Assembly (NCBI GenBank): GCA_016946835.1
Contig: JACVTC010000119.1
Span: 192,501-227,500, forward strand
Length of the DNA: 35,000 nt
Direction: 5' to 3'
From: Neocallimastix lanati (nom. inval.)
Lineage: Eukaryota; Neocallimastigomycota; Neocallimastigomycetes; Neocallimastigales; Neocallimastigaceae
Under the pieces are notes generated by a model. It saw only the letters and a program-made list of their open reading frames with translations. It was not told the origin of the DNA and made no database searches. The position numbers were made by a program, and so were the translations under genes. Below, piece by piece: positions 11,328 to 22,028 of this stretch. The number at the start of each line of letters is the position of its first letter. The stretch's first letter is position 1.

Positions 11328-12017
11328 TTGTATAATACATATCAACCTAGTAAAAAAATTTTTTTAAATAAAACATATTGTTTTATTTAAATTTAAAACA
11401 CAAATTATATTATAATCTTAGCATTTAACTATAATATTTTACTGAATTACACTCTTTAATATTATTGAGGTTCATAAAATAAAGAGTGGAAAACATTAAT
11501 AAACAAATAAATAAATAAATAATTATAACACTATATGAATTATTTGCCACTTAATACTATTTAATTAAAGAAATATATTATTATAAAAAAATTTATTATT
11601 TATACTTTATATAATTATTTCATTGTTAAAAATAATTTTATTAATATTTATTTTGATAACAATTGAACCTTTTTATTATTATTATTATTATTCCTATTTC
11701 ATTTTTCAAACTATTTGAAATTAATCCATATAAAAAATATGGATTATACATTTTTTTTATATTATTTAATTACATAATTAAAACCAATCATATTAATTAT
11801 CTAAATTAAATATTTAATATTATACAATATAATTAATATAAAAATTAATATATAAAATATAAGAAAATTATTAATAGTAAAAAAATATTATAATATATTT
11901 TTATATAATAAACTATATTGAAATTTATGATAAAAATAACATCATTATTTTATTCGCTATACATATGTAAAGAATTAATTAAAAATATCTAAATATATTA
12001 ATAATTAATTCTTTCTA

Positions 12018-12045
12018 CAATTAATAGTGAGTACACTATTAATTG
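12018..12045. repeat. Perfect 12-bp hairpin
   Basis: CAATTAATAGTG, loop AGTA, then the exact complement, followed at once by a run of A. It may be the end of a small element or chance in AT-rich DNA. Confidence 0.6.
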
Positions 12046-12780
12046 AGAAAAAAAAAAAAAAAAGAAAAAAAAAGAAAAATCTAAAAAAAAAAAGAAAAAA
12101 AGGAAAAACTTAAATAAAAAAGAAAAACTTAAATTTATTTAAACTTTATTTGAGTTTATTATAAGATAATAATAAACAACAAAAAAAAAAAAATTTATAG
12201 AACAATACTATTAATTAATAATTAGTATGTTATGATATAAAATGAAATATCCAAACCTTAATTAATATAAAATAGATTTTATTGTTCAAAGATAAATAAT
12301 TGTTACATTTAAATCTAAGGATTTTATAATATTTTCAATAGATGGCTTGAATTCTATAGATTAATTATACTTATAATTATTAATAAATTTAAATTTTATA
12401 GGATAAATCATTCTTTTTAATTATATTCTTATTATTTTAATATTTATATTTATAGAGTTATTTTATATTTCCTTATAAGTAATAACTATTAATATTTATT
12501 ATTTTAATATTTTTATTTAAATAGTTATTGAATATTTCCTTATAAATAATAATTATTAATATTTATAATAATTGAACATAAAAATTCATTAAATAATTTA
12601 TTGTAATCACAAGAACAAATAATTAAATAGTTAATTAGAACTAAATAACATAATGTAAAAGAATGTTGTCAGATAGTTTTAAATGTGTAGTCAAGTATAA
12701 TTATTTTACTTGAATACATTTAATAAATAAATCCCAACAATAGAACCTCGAACTTTGAGAATGTGAATCATTTTGCAATT

Positions 12781-12806
12781 GTGCATTTCGCAATGTGGCT
12801 TAAAAA
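12781..12806. repeat. Terminal-inverted-repeat motif, left-end orientation (outer element)
   Basis: GTGCATTTCGCAATGTGGC followed by TTAAAAA is the inverted partner of 18254-18280. The pair encloses the whole MULE at 13422-18139, so the MULE may have inserted into an older relative. The 10-mer gaactttgag occurs outside both ends (12750-12759 and 18286-18295) and could be a relic of a target duplication, although it is not directly adjacent. Confidence 0.55.
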
Positions 12807-12894
12807 TTTTTTAATTAATTGCCGCATTATTTAATTTTTTAACCAATAAATAAATAATTAAATAAATAATTAAATAAATAATAAAAATCATTTT

Positions 12895-13055
12895 TGAAAT
12901 ATTTTTAAATAAATAAATTATAAATAATAAATAATAACAAATAATAAATAATAAATAATAAATAATAAATAATAAATAATAAATAATAAATAATAACAAA
13001 TAATAAATATAAAAAATAATAAATAATAAATAATAAATAAATAATAAATAAATAT
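12895..13055. repeat. AATAATA heptanucleotide array
   Basis: Long run of imperfect 7-bp units (aataata), with occasional aac interruptions. The open frame it creates on the minus strand is only Ile, Leu and Tyr and is not a gene. Confidence 0.8.
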
Positions 13056-13135
13056 TAATATCAATATTAAATAGTTTTTTAATTATTAATATCAATATCA
13101 ATACTATATAGTTTTTTTATTATTAATATCAATAT
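13053..13135. repeat. Three copies of a TTAATATCAATATCAATA-like motif
   Basis: Units at about 13054, 13086 and 13122 contain attaatatcaatatc followed by tatatagttttt-like sequence. The same core (ttaatatcaatatcaatatt) builds the 38-bp array at 16515-16799 inside the MULE. Confidence 0.6.
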
Positions 13136-13421
13136 CATTTTATATAATTTTTTTATTTTATTAAAATTTTAATAATAAAATAAAACTAAAATAAAACATT
13201 TTTAACTTATTTATTTTTTTTTTATTTAATAAATTTTATTTATTTTTATTTATTGTTAAGAGTTATGAATTTATGGTTTATAATTATGTCAATTTTATTA
13301 ATATATTTTATGATAAAGAGTAGCACTTAATTATTTTAAATTAAATGCTTTTATATTAATATATTGTGGCTTATACATTATTTATATTACAATATGTTTC
13401 AATACATTTGAAGCTTATTTT

Positions 13422-13474
13422 GGGGAGTGTGCATTTCGAAAATTTTTATTACAAAAATTTGTATTTTGTTGTAT
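13422..13474 (+). repeat. Left terminal inverted repeat of the MULE
   Basis: Pairs with 18086-18139. The arms differ by a few bases: GGGGAGTGTGC against GGGGGGTGTGTC at the tip, and ACAAAAA against ACATAAA inside. After the shared TTGTTGTAT the two ends diverge. Confidence 0.85.
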
Positions 13475-13729
13475 GGCTTAAATATTTTTAATTTTAAGCC
13501 ACTTAATTTTATTAAAAATTTAATGAATAATAATTAATTAATTAAATAAATAAAATTACAATTTTCAAAAATTTTCAAACACGTAATCTTACGTGGGGCG
13601 TATATTTAATTGTATCATAATTTTGTGGCTTTTTTCTACAATTTTTAAAAAGCCATATATTCACAATATGGCGTGAATAATAAATGTGGTGATATTTTAT
13701 GACGAAAATTTATAAGCCACCAAGAATTT

Positions 13730-13774
13730 GGCGAAATTTAACTGGACGAAATTCAACTTTTGGCGAAATACAAC
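13730..13774 (+). promoter_or_regulatory. Three iterated GRCGAAATNNAAC motifs (possible transposase sites)
   Basis: GGCGAAATTTAAC (13730-13742), GACGAAATTCAAC (13745-13757) and GGCGAAATACAAC (13762-13774) sit at 15- and 17-bp steps about 310 bp inside the left end. A related ccgaaatacaa lies near the right end at 18076-18086. Subterminal iterated sites bind transposase in several DNA transposons; that role here is inference. Confidence 0.4.
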
Positions 13775-13811
13775 ACTTCAATAAATAATAATTAGGTTAG
13801 GTATTTCTATT

Positions 13812-14640
13812 TAACATTGAAAAATAAAATAAAAATAAATAAACATTTTATTTTTTAATGCTTAAAAAATAAAATAAAAATAAGAAATAAGAAAACTTTT
13901 TTTTTAAACATTGAAAAATAAAATAAAAATAAATAAACATTTTATTTTTTAATGCTTAAAAAATAAAATAAAAATAAGAAATAAGAAAACTTTTTTTTTA
14001 AACATTGAAAAATAAAATAAAAATAAATAAACATTTTATTTTTTAATGCTTAAAAAATAAAATAAAAATAAGAAATAAGAAAACTTTTTTTTTAAACATT
14101 GAAAAATAAAATAAAAATAAATAAACATTTTATTTTTTAATGCTTAAAAAATAAAATAAAAATAAGAAATAAGAAAACTTTTTTTTTAAACATTGAAAAA
14201 TAAAATAAAAATAAATAAACATTTTATTTTTTAATGCTTAAAAAATAAAATAAAAATAAGAAATAAGAAAACTTTTTTTTTAAACATTGAAAAATAAAAT
14301 AAAAATAAATAAACATTTTATTTTTTAATGCTTAAAAAATAAAATAAAAATAAGAAATAAGAAAACTTTTTTTTTAAACATTGAAAAATAAAATAAAAAT
14401 AAATAAACATTTTATTTTTTAATGCTTAAAAAATAAAATAAAAATAAGAAATAAGAAAACTTTTTTTCTAAACATTGAAAAATAAAATAAAAATAAATAA
14501 ACATTTTATTTTTTAAGCATCAAAAAATAAAAAAAAAAAAAAAAAATAAGAAATAAGAAAACTTCTTTTTTAAACATTAAAAAATAAAATAAAAATAAAT
14601 AAAAATTTATTTTTTAAGCATTAAAAAATAAAAAAAATAA
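13812..14640. repeat. 94-bp minisatellite, about nine copies, upstream of the transposase
   Basis: The aacattgaaaaataaaat block recurs near 13812, 13906, 14000, 14094, 14188, 14282, 14376 and 14470, exactly 94 bp apart. A ninth, divergent copy starts near 14572. Inner copies are almost identical, suggesting recent expansion. It ends about 215 bp before the transposase start codon. Confidence 0.95.
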
Positions 14641-14855
14641 AATAAAACAAAAAATAAAAAATAAAAATAAAAATAAATAAATAAAATAGTAAATAAAGAA
14701 ATAATAAATAATTAATAATTAAATAATTATTTAAATAATTATATAATTAATTAAAAAAAGGTTTATTATTTTAAATATTAAAAAAAAAAAAAAAAGTTTC
14801 AAAGCATTTAAAAGTATATTTATTAAAATATTTTATTGAAAAATTTTAATTATTA

Positions 14856-16286
14856 ATGGAAGACAATATAGAAATTGAAATAAGTGAAACAAATCGAGGA
14901 AATGAACAAATTATTATTAATAAAAAACACAAATTTAATTTTTCATTTCAAAGGAAAGATAAATCAAAAATTTATAGATGCACTGAATATAAGACTTTAA
15001 ATAAATGTAAATCTTTAATTATTTTAAATGATAAAAAGGAGGTTTTAAAATATGAAAGTTTACATAACCATCTCGAAAAAGAAATTGATGTGTCTATATC
15101 AGTAGCAAAGCATAAAATTAAGGAAGAAATTAAGAAAAATTCAATTCCTATGGATATAAAACCTAAACATATATTTAATGCCGTTTCTCAAGAAATGGGA
15201 CTTATATGTCCCGAATATAGTACAATTAGATCCCAAATAATAAGAAATATAAATAAACAATTTCCTCCAAACATAAAAGGTTTTGATGATATTCCCATTG
15301 AATCAGAATATTATAAAACTAAAAGAAATGAAAATTTTATGATATTTAAAAATATTGATCTAATAATCTTTCAATCACCATTCCAAGCATATTTATTTTC
15401 GAATTATCATAAAAATATATTTGCGGACGGTACATTTTATGCAGCACCGAAATTTAGTTATCAGTTATTTATAACAAGAACTTATGTTGGGGAATTTAAT
15501 ATGTTTTACACTACTTCCATTTCTATATTAAATAAAAAACAATCTACATATGAAACATTATTTAAAGAAATAAAAAAAAATGCAAATAAATTTAGGAGTA
15601 ATACATTAATTACTACAATTAATTTTCATTGTGATTTTGAACAAGGTATATCTAATGCCGCAAAAAAAGTTTTTCCCAATATAAATATTAAATATTGTGT
15701 TTGGCATTACAAAAGATCATTAGAAAAACAAAAAAATATATTATGTTATCATGAAGTGAAGAATAATAATGATGTATATATTTATTATAAAGCTATTTCG
15801 AACTTACCGTTTATAAACCCTAACTATATATTTGATATTTATATTATAATAAAAAGAATTTGTCAAAAAAAAAAGTATAATAATTTTCTGCAATTTTTAG
15901 AATATTTTAATAAAAATTATTTACTTAAGTATAATGTTAATAATTGGAATTATGAAAATATAGAGCATTTAACAAACAATGCATCAGAATCTTATAATAG
16001 CTACTTAAATAATATATTTCCAAATAAACCTTTATTTTATAAATTAATATATATATTAAAAGAAGAAGAAAACTTATCTTATAATGATTATCAAAGGAGA
16101 ACTAAAGGAAATTGGAAAAAAAAGCAAAAAATATTTAGTGCAACTGATGAAATTAAAATTTTAATTGAAAATTACAAAAGTAAGGAAATAAATTTATTTT
16201 ATAATGGATGCAACAGAAATGAATTAATTAAATTATGGAAAGAATGTTTAATTGATTTAAACGATATAAATATTAATTTAAAATAA
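14856..16286 (+). CDS. FLYWCH-type zinc finger / MULE transposase
   Basis: Intact single-exon gene of 476 residues. The N-terminal finger has Cys42, Cys51, His70 and His72 (YRC...NKC...LHNH), the CCHH pattern of FLYWCH/WRKY-like fingers that bind DNA ends. The MULE catalytic core follows: Asp191 in FADGTFYAAP, Asp260 in HCDFEQGISNAAKKVFP, the family's CxxH pair in CVWHYKRS (281-284), and the likely third acidic residue Glu378 in NNASESYNSYL. The protein should cut and rejoin the element ends by DDE chemistry in the nucleus. The gene lies between a 94-bp array and a 38-bp array within the element's inverted repeats. The ATG at 14856 is the first in the frame and precedes all conserved motifs. 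Confidence 0.9.
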   Translation: MEDNIEIEISETNRGNEQIIINKKHKFNFSFQRKDKSKIYRCTEYKTLNKCKSLIILNDKKEVLKYESLHNHLEKEIDVSISVAKHKIKEEIKKNSIPMDIKPKHIFNAVSQEMGLICPEYSTIRSQIIRNINKQFPPNIKGFDDIPIESEYYKTKRNENFMIFKNIDLIIFQSPFQAYLFSNYHKNIFADGTFYAAPKFSYQLFITRTYVGEFNMFYTTSISILNKKQSTYETLFKEIKKNANKFRSNTLITTINFHCDFEQGISNAAKKVFPNINIKYCVWHYKRSLEKQKNILCYHEVKNNNDVYIYYKAISNLPFINPNYIFDIYIIIKRICQKKKYNNFLQFLEYFNKNYLLKYNVNNWNYENIEHLTNNASESYNSYLNNIFPNKPLFYKLIYILKEEENLSYNDYQRRTKGNWKKKQKIFSATDEIKILIENYKSKEINLFYNGCNRNELIKLWKECLIDLNDININLK

Positions 16287-16510
16287 ATAATCTTAATTTA
16301 AAAAAATGCTAGAAAAATAAAAATTTATTTATTTTAAATTTATATTTATAATCGTTTAAATAATAATTAAATAATCTTAATTTAAAAAAAATGCTAGAAA
16401 AATACAAATTTATTTACCTATTGTGTTTATTTAGTAATCTTAATAGAAATTATCTTTTAGTTATTTTTATTAAGTAATTTATAACTAAAACCGATTTATT
16501 TGATACTAGT
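16287..16510. repeat. 3' flank of the transposase with a direct repeat
   Basis: The stretch aatcttaatttaaaaaaatg followed by ctagaaaaata occurs just after the stop codon (about 16288-16322) and again about 83 bp further on (16371-16405). This is probably a local duplication of the transposase 3' region. Confidence 0.6.
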
Positions 16511-16514
16511 TAAA

Positions 16515-16799
16515 ATTTTATTAATATCAATATCAATATTATATAATTATAAATTTTATTAATATCAATATCAATATTATATAATTATAAATTTTATTAA
16601 TATCAATATCAATATTATATAATTATAAATTTTATTAATATCAATATCAATATTATATAATTATAAATTTTATTAATATCAATATCAATATTATATAATT
16701 ATAAATTTTATTAATATCAATATCAATATTATATAATTATAAATTTTATTAATATCAATATCAATATTATATAATTATAAATTTTATTAATATCAATAT
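16515..16799. repeat. 38-bp minisatellite, about 7.5 copies
   Basis: Unit attttattaatatcaatatc plus aatattatataattata, repeated exactly at 16515, 16553 and onward with almost no variation. The same core occurs outside the element at 13053-13135. Confidence 0.95.
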
Positions 16800-17112
16800 A
16801 CTTTTCAAAATTAATTATGGTATTAAAAATATTAAATTCAATAAAAGATTTTTATTATTTTATTAAAATTATAATTGTTATTATTATATTTTAATAATAA
16901 TTGATTCATATTGATCAAACATTATAAATATTACTATGCAAATAATTAATTATTTTAATAGGATCAATTATTCAACTCTTATTGTTTTAATTTTTAATTC
17001 TTATATCATTTAAATTAATATATATATATATATCGTTTATGAAAATATGAATTATAAATAATTAAAATTATTTACTTTTCATTTAAATTTTTTTATTTAC
17101 TATAATAAAATA

Positions 17113-17990
17113 TAATAATTAAAAGACAAACGTTATTATAACTAATTTTTTTTTTTTTTAGAAAAATAAATGAAAAAAATTAAAATATATAAGATTCCTA
17201 TATATATAAAATAATTATTATATTTTATTTTATTATATATTTTTTTTATTTTATTTTATTTTATTTTATTTTATTATTTTTTTTTTATTTTATTTTATTT
17301 TATTTTATTTTATTTTATTTTATTTTATTTTATTCAATCTGTACTTTCTTATTTAATATTCTACTTTTTATTTTATTTTATTATATTTTATTTTATTTTA
17401 TTTTATTCAATCTGTACTTTCTTATTTAATATTCTACTTTTTATTTTATTTTATTATATTTTATTTTATTTTATTCAATCTGTACTTTCTTATTTAATAT
17501 TCTACTTTTTATTTTATTTTATTTTATTTTATTTTATTTTATTCAATCTGTACTTTCTTATTTAATATTCTACTTTTTATTTTATTTTATTTTATTTTAT
17601 TTTATTTTATTCAATCTGTACTTTCTTATTTAATATTCTACTTTTTATTTTATTTTATTTTATTTTATTACATTCAATCTGTACTTTCTTATTTAATATT
17701 CTACTTTTTATTTTATTTTATTATATTTTATTTTATTCAATCTGTACTTTCTTATTTAATATTCTACTTTTTATTTTATTTTATTATATTTTATTTTATT
17801 CAATCTGCATTTTCTGTTGATAATATAAACAAGGTATTAATGTATTAATAATAATTAATAATATTTAAAATAAAATAAAAAAAAATATAATTATTTTATA
17901 TACGTAGTAATTATATATATATATATATATTTTTATTTAATTTTCTAAAAAAAATTTTTTTAGTCATAATAAACGTTTGTCTTAATTATT
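17113..17990. mobile_element. Inverted-repeat element nested in the right half of the MULE
   Basis: A left arm at about 17113-17232 (AAGACAAACGTTATTATAAC near its outer end) is inverted relative to a right arm at about 17870-17990 (reverse complement AAGACAAACGTTTATTATGA). Similarity continues inward for more than 100 bp. It encloses the 17332-17816 array and no open frame, so it resembles a MITE-like non-autonomous element. I could not fix a target duplication. Confidence 0.6.
17332..17816. repeat. 63-73-bp tandem array with variable TTTTA number
   Basis: Eight copies of attcaatctgtactttctta followed by tttaatattctacttttt start at 17332, 17405, 17473, 17541, 17609, 17672, 17735 and 17798. 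Steps are 73, 68, 68, 68, 63, 63 and 63, all differing by multiples of 5 because the units are joined by a variable number of TTTTA pentamers. The last copy (ctgcattttctg) is divergent. A pure TTTTA tract (about 17225-17331) precedes it. Confidence 0.9.
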
Positions 17991-18085
17991 TTTATTATTA
18001 TTTAAAAATTTATTTATTCATTTATAATTTATTCATTCATTTATTTATTTATCACATTATAATACGCCATGTTTTCCGAAATACA

Positions 18086-18139
18086 ATACAACAAAATACA
18101 AATTTATGTAATAAAAATTTTCGAAATGACACACCCCCC
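18086..18139 (-). repeat. Right terminal inverted repeat of the MULE
   Basis: Partner of 13422-13474. Ends in a run of seven C (18134-18140), the last of which belongs to the CTTATTTT target duplication. Confidence 0.85.
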
Positions 18140-18253
18140 CTTATTTTTCATACATTTCACATATTCTAACATTTATTTATATGTTTAAAAAATTTTTAAG
18201 TTTTAATATTTTTTATTTATTTATTTATTTTATATGTTTATTTTTTAAAAATA

Positions 18254-18280
18254 TTTTAAGCCACATTTTGGGAAATGCAC
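18254..18280 (-). repeat. Terminal-inverted-repeat motif, right-end orientation (outer element)
   Basis: Reverse complement GTGCATTTCCCAAAATGTGG then CTTAAAA matches 12781-12806. Together they would bound an older element of about 5.5 kb that now contains the MULE. Confidence 0.55.
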
Positions 18281-18282
18281 CT

Positions 18283-19105
18283 CCAGAACTTTGAGTTGTA
18301 TATCAGTTATAAAATTAATAAAATGTTTCATAATGGAAAAATATAAACTTTAAATTATAATTTTTTAATAAAGAATAATAAATTATTTTATTTTAGAAAA
18401 TAATTATAATTCTATACACAATACTAAATAAATCTTGGTAATAAATAGATTTATTTTGTTTAATGTAATTTTATGTAATTTTATATATATATTTGAATTT
18501 ACAATTATTACTCAAAAAAAAAAAAAAAAGTTTTTAAAAAATTTTTTTTTCTATACTTTTTTTTCTATTCTTTTTTTTTTTCCATATTAATAAGATTAAA
18601 AAAAATTATATATATATATATTTTTGAATTTACAATTATTATACAAAAAAAAAAAAAAAAAAAATTTAAAAAATTTTTTTCTATACTTTTTTTTCTATTC
18701 TTTTTTTTTTTTTTTTTTACCATATTAATAAAAATAATAATAATTTTCTTTTCTATTTAAAATGATTTAATAAATTTTTTTTTATCTAATAATTATTAGT
18801 TGCTTTAATTGAATATTATTGGTTACTTTATTAATATATGTAATTAATTTTAATACAAAAAAAAAAAATATATGAAAGTAAAATCAAAAATTAAAATAAT
18901 AAAACAAATATGAAATGCTTTATAATTATTGAATATAATATAATTGGTTAATATTATATAATAATTATTAATAAAAGTATAATTAAAAGAAATGATTAAA
19001 TATTGGAGACATACATATAATATTATCTTGAAATTAAAATTATTAATTTTAATGTTAATAAAATATTAAATTACGGTTTTAAAATATATAATTATACAAA
19101 AAACG
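18283..19105. other. Upstream region of gene B with a tandem duplication
   Basis: A block of about 120 bp occurs twice in a row (about 18484-18600 and 18608-18735). Each copy has ttgaatttacaattatta, an A run, and tctatacttttttttctatt. The rest is AT-rich with no coding signal. Confidence 0.6.
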
Positions 19106-19115
19106 TATATATAAA
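19106..19115 (+). promoter_or_regulatory. TATA box of gene B
   Basis: TATATATAAA after aaacg, 67 bp before the start codon. The context gtatatataaagaaagg is the best TATA match just upstream of the signal-peptide exon. Assigned by position and sequence only. Confidence 0.5.
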
Positions 19116-19182
19116 GAAAGGATTTTTCATTCTATTTATCTTCTATCGAATTTTCAAAAAATACAATAAAATAAAAAAAAAA

Positions 19183-21997
19183 ATGAAATATCAATTTTTT
19201 GTTGGGTTAGCTCTTAGTGCATTGTATGGCCTTGTATTGGCCGACAATCAATACACAGGAGATTGTAAAGAAATTTATAACTATTTAAAAGGATTAGGTT
19301 ATATTGAGGATGAAAAAAGTTATACACCTGATTTACGTTCCTGTGAAGTTGATAATAATGGAAATGTCGTTAGCTTGTAATTATATATATTTATTTATTT
19401 CATTTTATCATAATTAATGATATTATAATAGGAAATATAAAAAAATAAATAGAAAAAAAAAAAAAAAAGATTGTATAATTTAACATTACAATAAAAAATT
19501 AGTTATATAATAATAAAATTTAAAAGAAAATAATGATATAATTATTAACTATATGTCAAATTTTATAATAATTGATTAATATATAATTTAAAGGGATATT
19601 TTTTCTTATTGCTTAAAAGAAGAAGACTTTGATAAAATTTTATCATATCAAAGTATTAAATCACTGTAAGAAAACAATTTATATACATATATATTTAATT
19701 TAAATTTAAAGTATTCTGTTTAAAATTAATATATATTTTTTTTCAAAACTTTTATAAATATATAATATTCAAAAAAAAAATTAATTTTTATTTTTTAGTC
19801 ACTTCGACACAAATGATTCCTATCATTCCAGTTCTTATGATGAATTAAGATCTTGCGGAAATATGAAATCTTTACCACAAGCACTTTTTAAATTGAATAA
19901 TTTGCAAACCTTGTAAAATATTTATTAATTTTAATTTTTATTTCTATTTCTATTTTTATATTTATATATATATATATTTTTTATTAATAATAATATTTTA
20001 GTAATAAGTTCTTAAAAATAAAGATATTAATAAAAAATTTTGTTATTTTAATATTATTTATTCTTTTATATTTAAAGAAACTTATACGGTTATGATGAAT
20101 TTAAAGAAAATGAAATTTCAAGTCTTCCAAAATCTTTAACTAGTTTGTAAGAAATACATAAATTTATAATAAATCTTTTTTTTTTTTTTTTTTTTTTTTA
20201 ATATTTATAATACTTTTTATTGTATAATATATATTTAAATAATAATATAAAAATCAATAATAATAAAAATAAATATAAAATATAGATCTTTTGGTAACGT
20301 TGAACTTCAACAATTTTCTATCAATGAACTTTCTGAATGTACTAATCTTAAAACTCTGTAAGTAATAAAAATATTTTCATATTATATTATCTTTTTATAT
20401 ATATATATATATATTTATATTATTATCATTAATTATAATTATTATTATTTTATTATTATATTATTATTATATTTTATCATTGTTTTGTTTAATTTTATAA
20501 AATAAATAGTGAACTTTACCGCACTCTTTTTAGTAAAAATGTAGATTTTACTCCATTAAAAAAATTAAACAATGTTACTAAAATGTAAATATATATTATA
20601 TTTTTTTTTAAAAAAAAAAAATAGAGTTAAAAATAATACTAATTTTCTTTATTTAACATAATATTATAAATGATAATATATATAAATAATTATTCATATT
20701 CATTGTTATTATATTTGCTTGTTTTCTTTTATTTATAAAGAAAATTATCTAATAGTCATGGTTCTGAAACTGTAAAGGAATATTTAGATTCTTTATTTAT
20801 AACATATTTTGAAAATTTAAATTCTTTGTAAGTTATAAATGGTTAAATATTTTCAAAAAAAAAAAAAAAAAAAAAAAAAAAATTAAAAAAAAAATGAAAT
20901 TATGAATTAATTCAAAATTTAATTCTCTATTTATATCAAATATTTCAATATATATATATATATTAATACAAAAATCTATAAAATAAAAATTGAAGAAATA
21001 TAATTGAATACACTTTTACCCAAAAGAGTATTGACCGTATTACTTCCCTCACTAACCTTAAAGAATTGTAATATATATATATATATATAATTTTTTTAAA
21101 TAATATACATAATTTAAAAGTTATTAAATTATATATTTTAATATTAAATTAATAATTTAATAATGATAATTATTTATAATAATTCATTAGAACATTTAGT
21201 TATTGTGGTTTTGATGAAAAAGTTACTATTGAAAAAATAAGTAATCTTAAAAATCTCGAAAAATTGTAAATTTTTATTTATTTTTATTATATTTTATTTT
21301 AATTATTTATATGGGTACAATAAATTTTAGTATAATATATTAATATATTAAATAAATGAATAATATTTATATATTTTTTAAAATTTTTTTTTTTTTTTAA
21401 ATATAGACACATTCTTGGTACTACTGACCATTGTATTGATGATGTAAATTTATTCAGTAGTTATTATTGTCCATTAACTGTAATTCCAAATTCTATTTTC
21501 TCTCTTTCTGGATTAAAAGAATTGTAAGTATTATAATATAAATATATAAAATGTATATTAACATATAATATACATTTTAATATATATATTTTATGATATA
21601 AATATAAATAAAAATTCAAAATAAAGTACTCCCTTTTAATTAAAATCATTATATAATATATAAATTTTTTTTTTTTTCTTTCTTTTTTTTCTTTTTGATT
21701 AATACGCTCTTTATATATAAAATTATATTTCTATTATTCTTATTAATGTAATTTTCTTTTTTACATGATTAAATTGAAATTAATTAAAAAGATCTATTAC
21801 TGAGCAAAGTGAATCTAATATTACTATCGAATTACCATCATTAGAAGATATTAATAAGCTTACTAATCTGGAATTACTGTAAATAAAATATTATTATTAC
21901 AAAAAATATTTAAATAAATTAATAAATATAATTATTTGCTTTTATTCATTTTTAATTATTTAATTAAATAAAAAATAATAATAATAATAATAATAAA

Positions 21998-22028
<31 letters not shown>

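Larger units (their letters stand above)
11201..12780. other. AT-rich region with related terminal motifs, no gene seen
   Basis: Contains AAGCCACATTTGAGAAATGCAC at 11306-11327, which is a terminal motif of the same family as those at 12781 and 18280. Also contains a perfect 12-bp-stem hairpin at 12018-12045 (CAATTAATAGTG, loop AGTA). No open frame of note and no recognisable protein remnant on either strand. Confidence 0.55.
13422..18139. mobile_element. Complete MULE DNA transposon with FLYWCH/MULE transposase
   Basis: The left end reads GGGGAGTGTGCATTTCGAAA and the right end, reverse-complemented, reads GGGGGGTGTGTCATTTCGAA. The two inverted arms stay alike for about 53 bp (13422-13474 and 18086-18139). 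The octamer CTTATTTT is directly repeated at 13414-13421 and 18140-18147, which fits the 8-11 bp target duplications of Mutator-like elements. The 4718-bp body carries an intact transposase gene (14856-16286), a 94-bp array, a 38-bp array and an inner inverted-repeat element with its own array. With ends, target duplication and coding frame all in place, the insertion looks young and possibly autonomous. Confidence 0.85.

Noticed and set aside
12811-13101. 96-codon minus-strand frame of Ile, Leu and Tyr
   Set aside because: Generated by the AATAATA repeat; no biased or conserved content.
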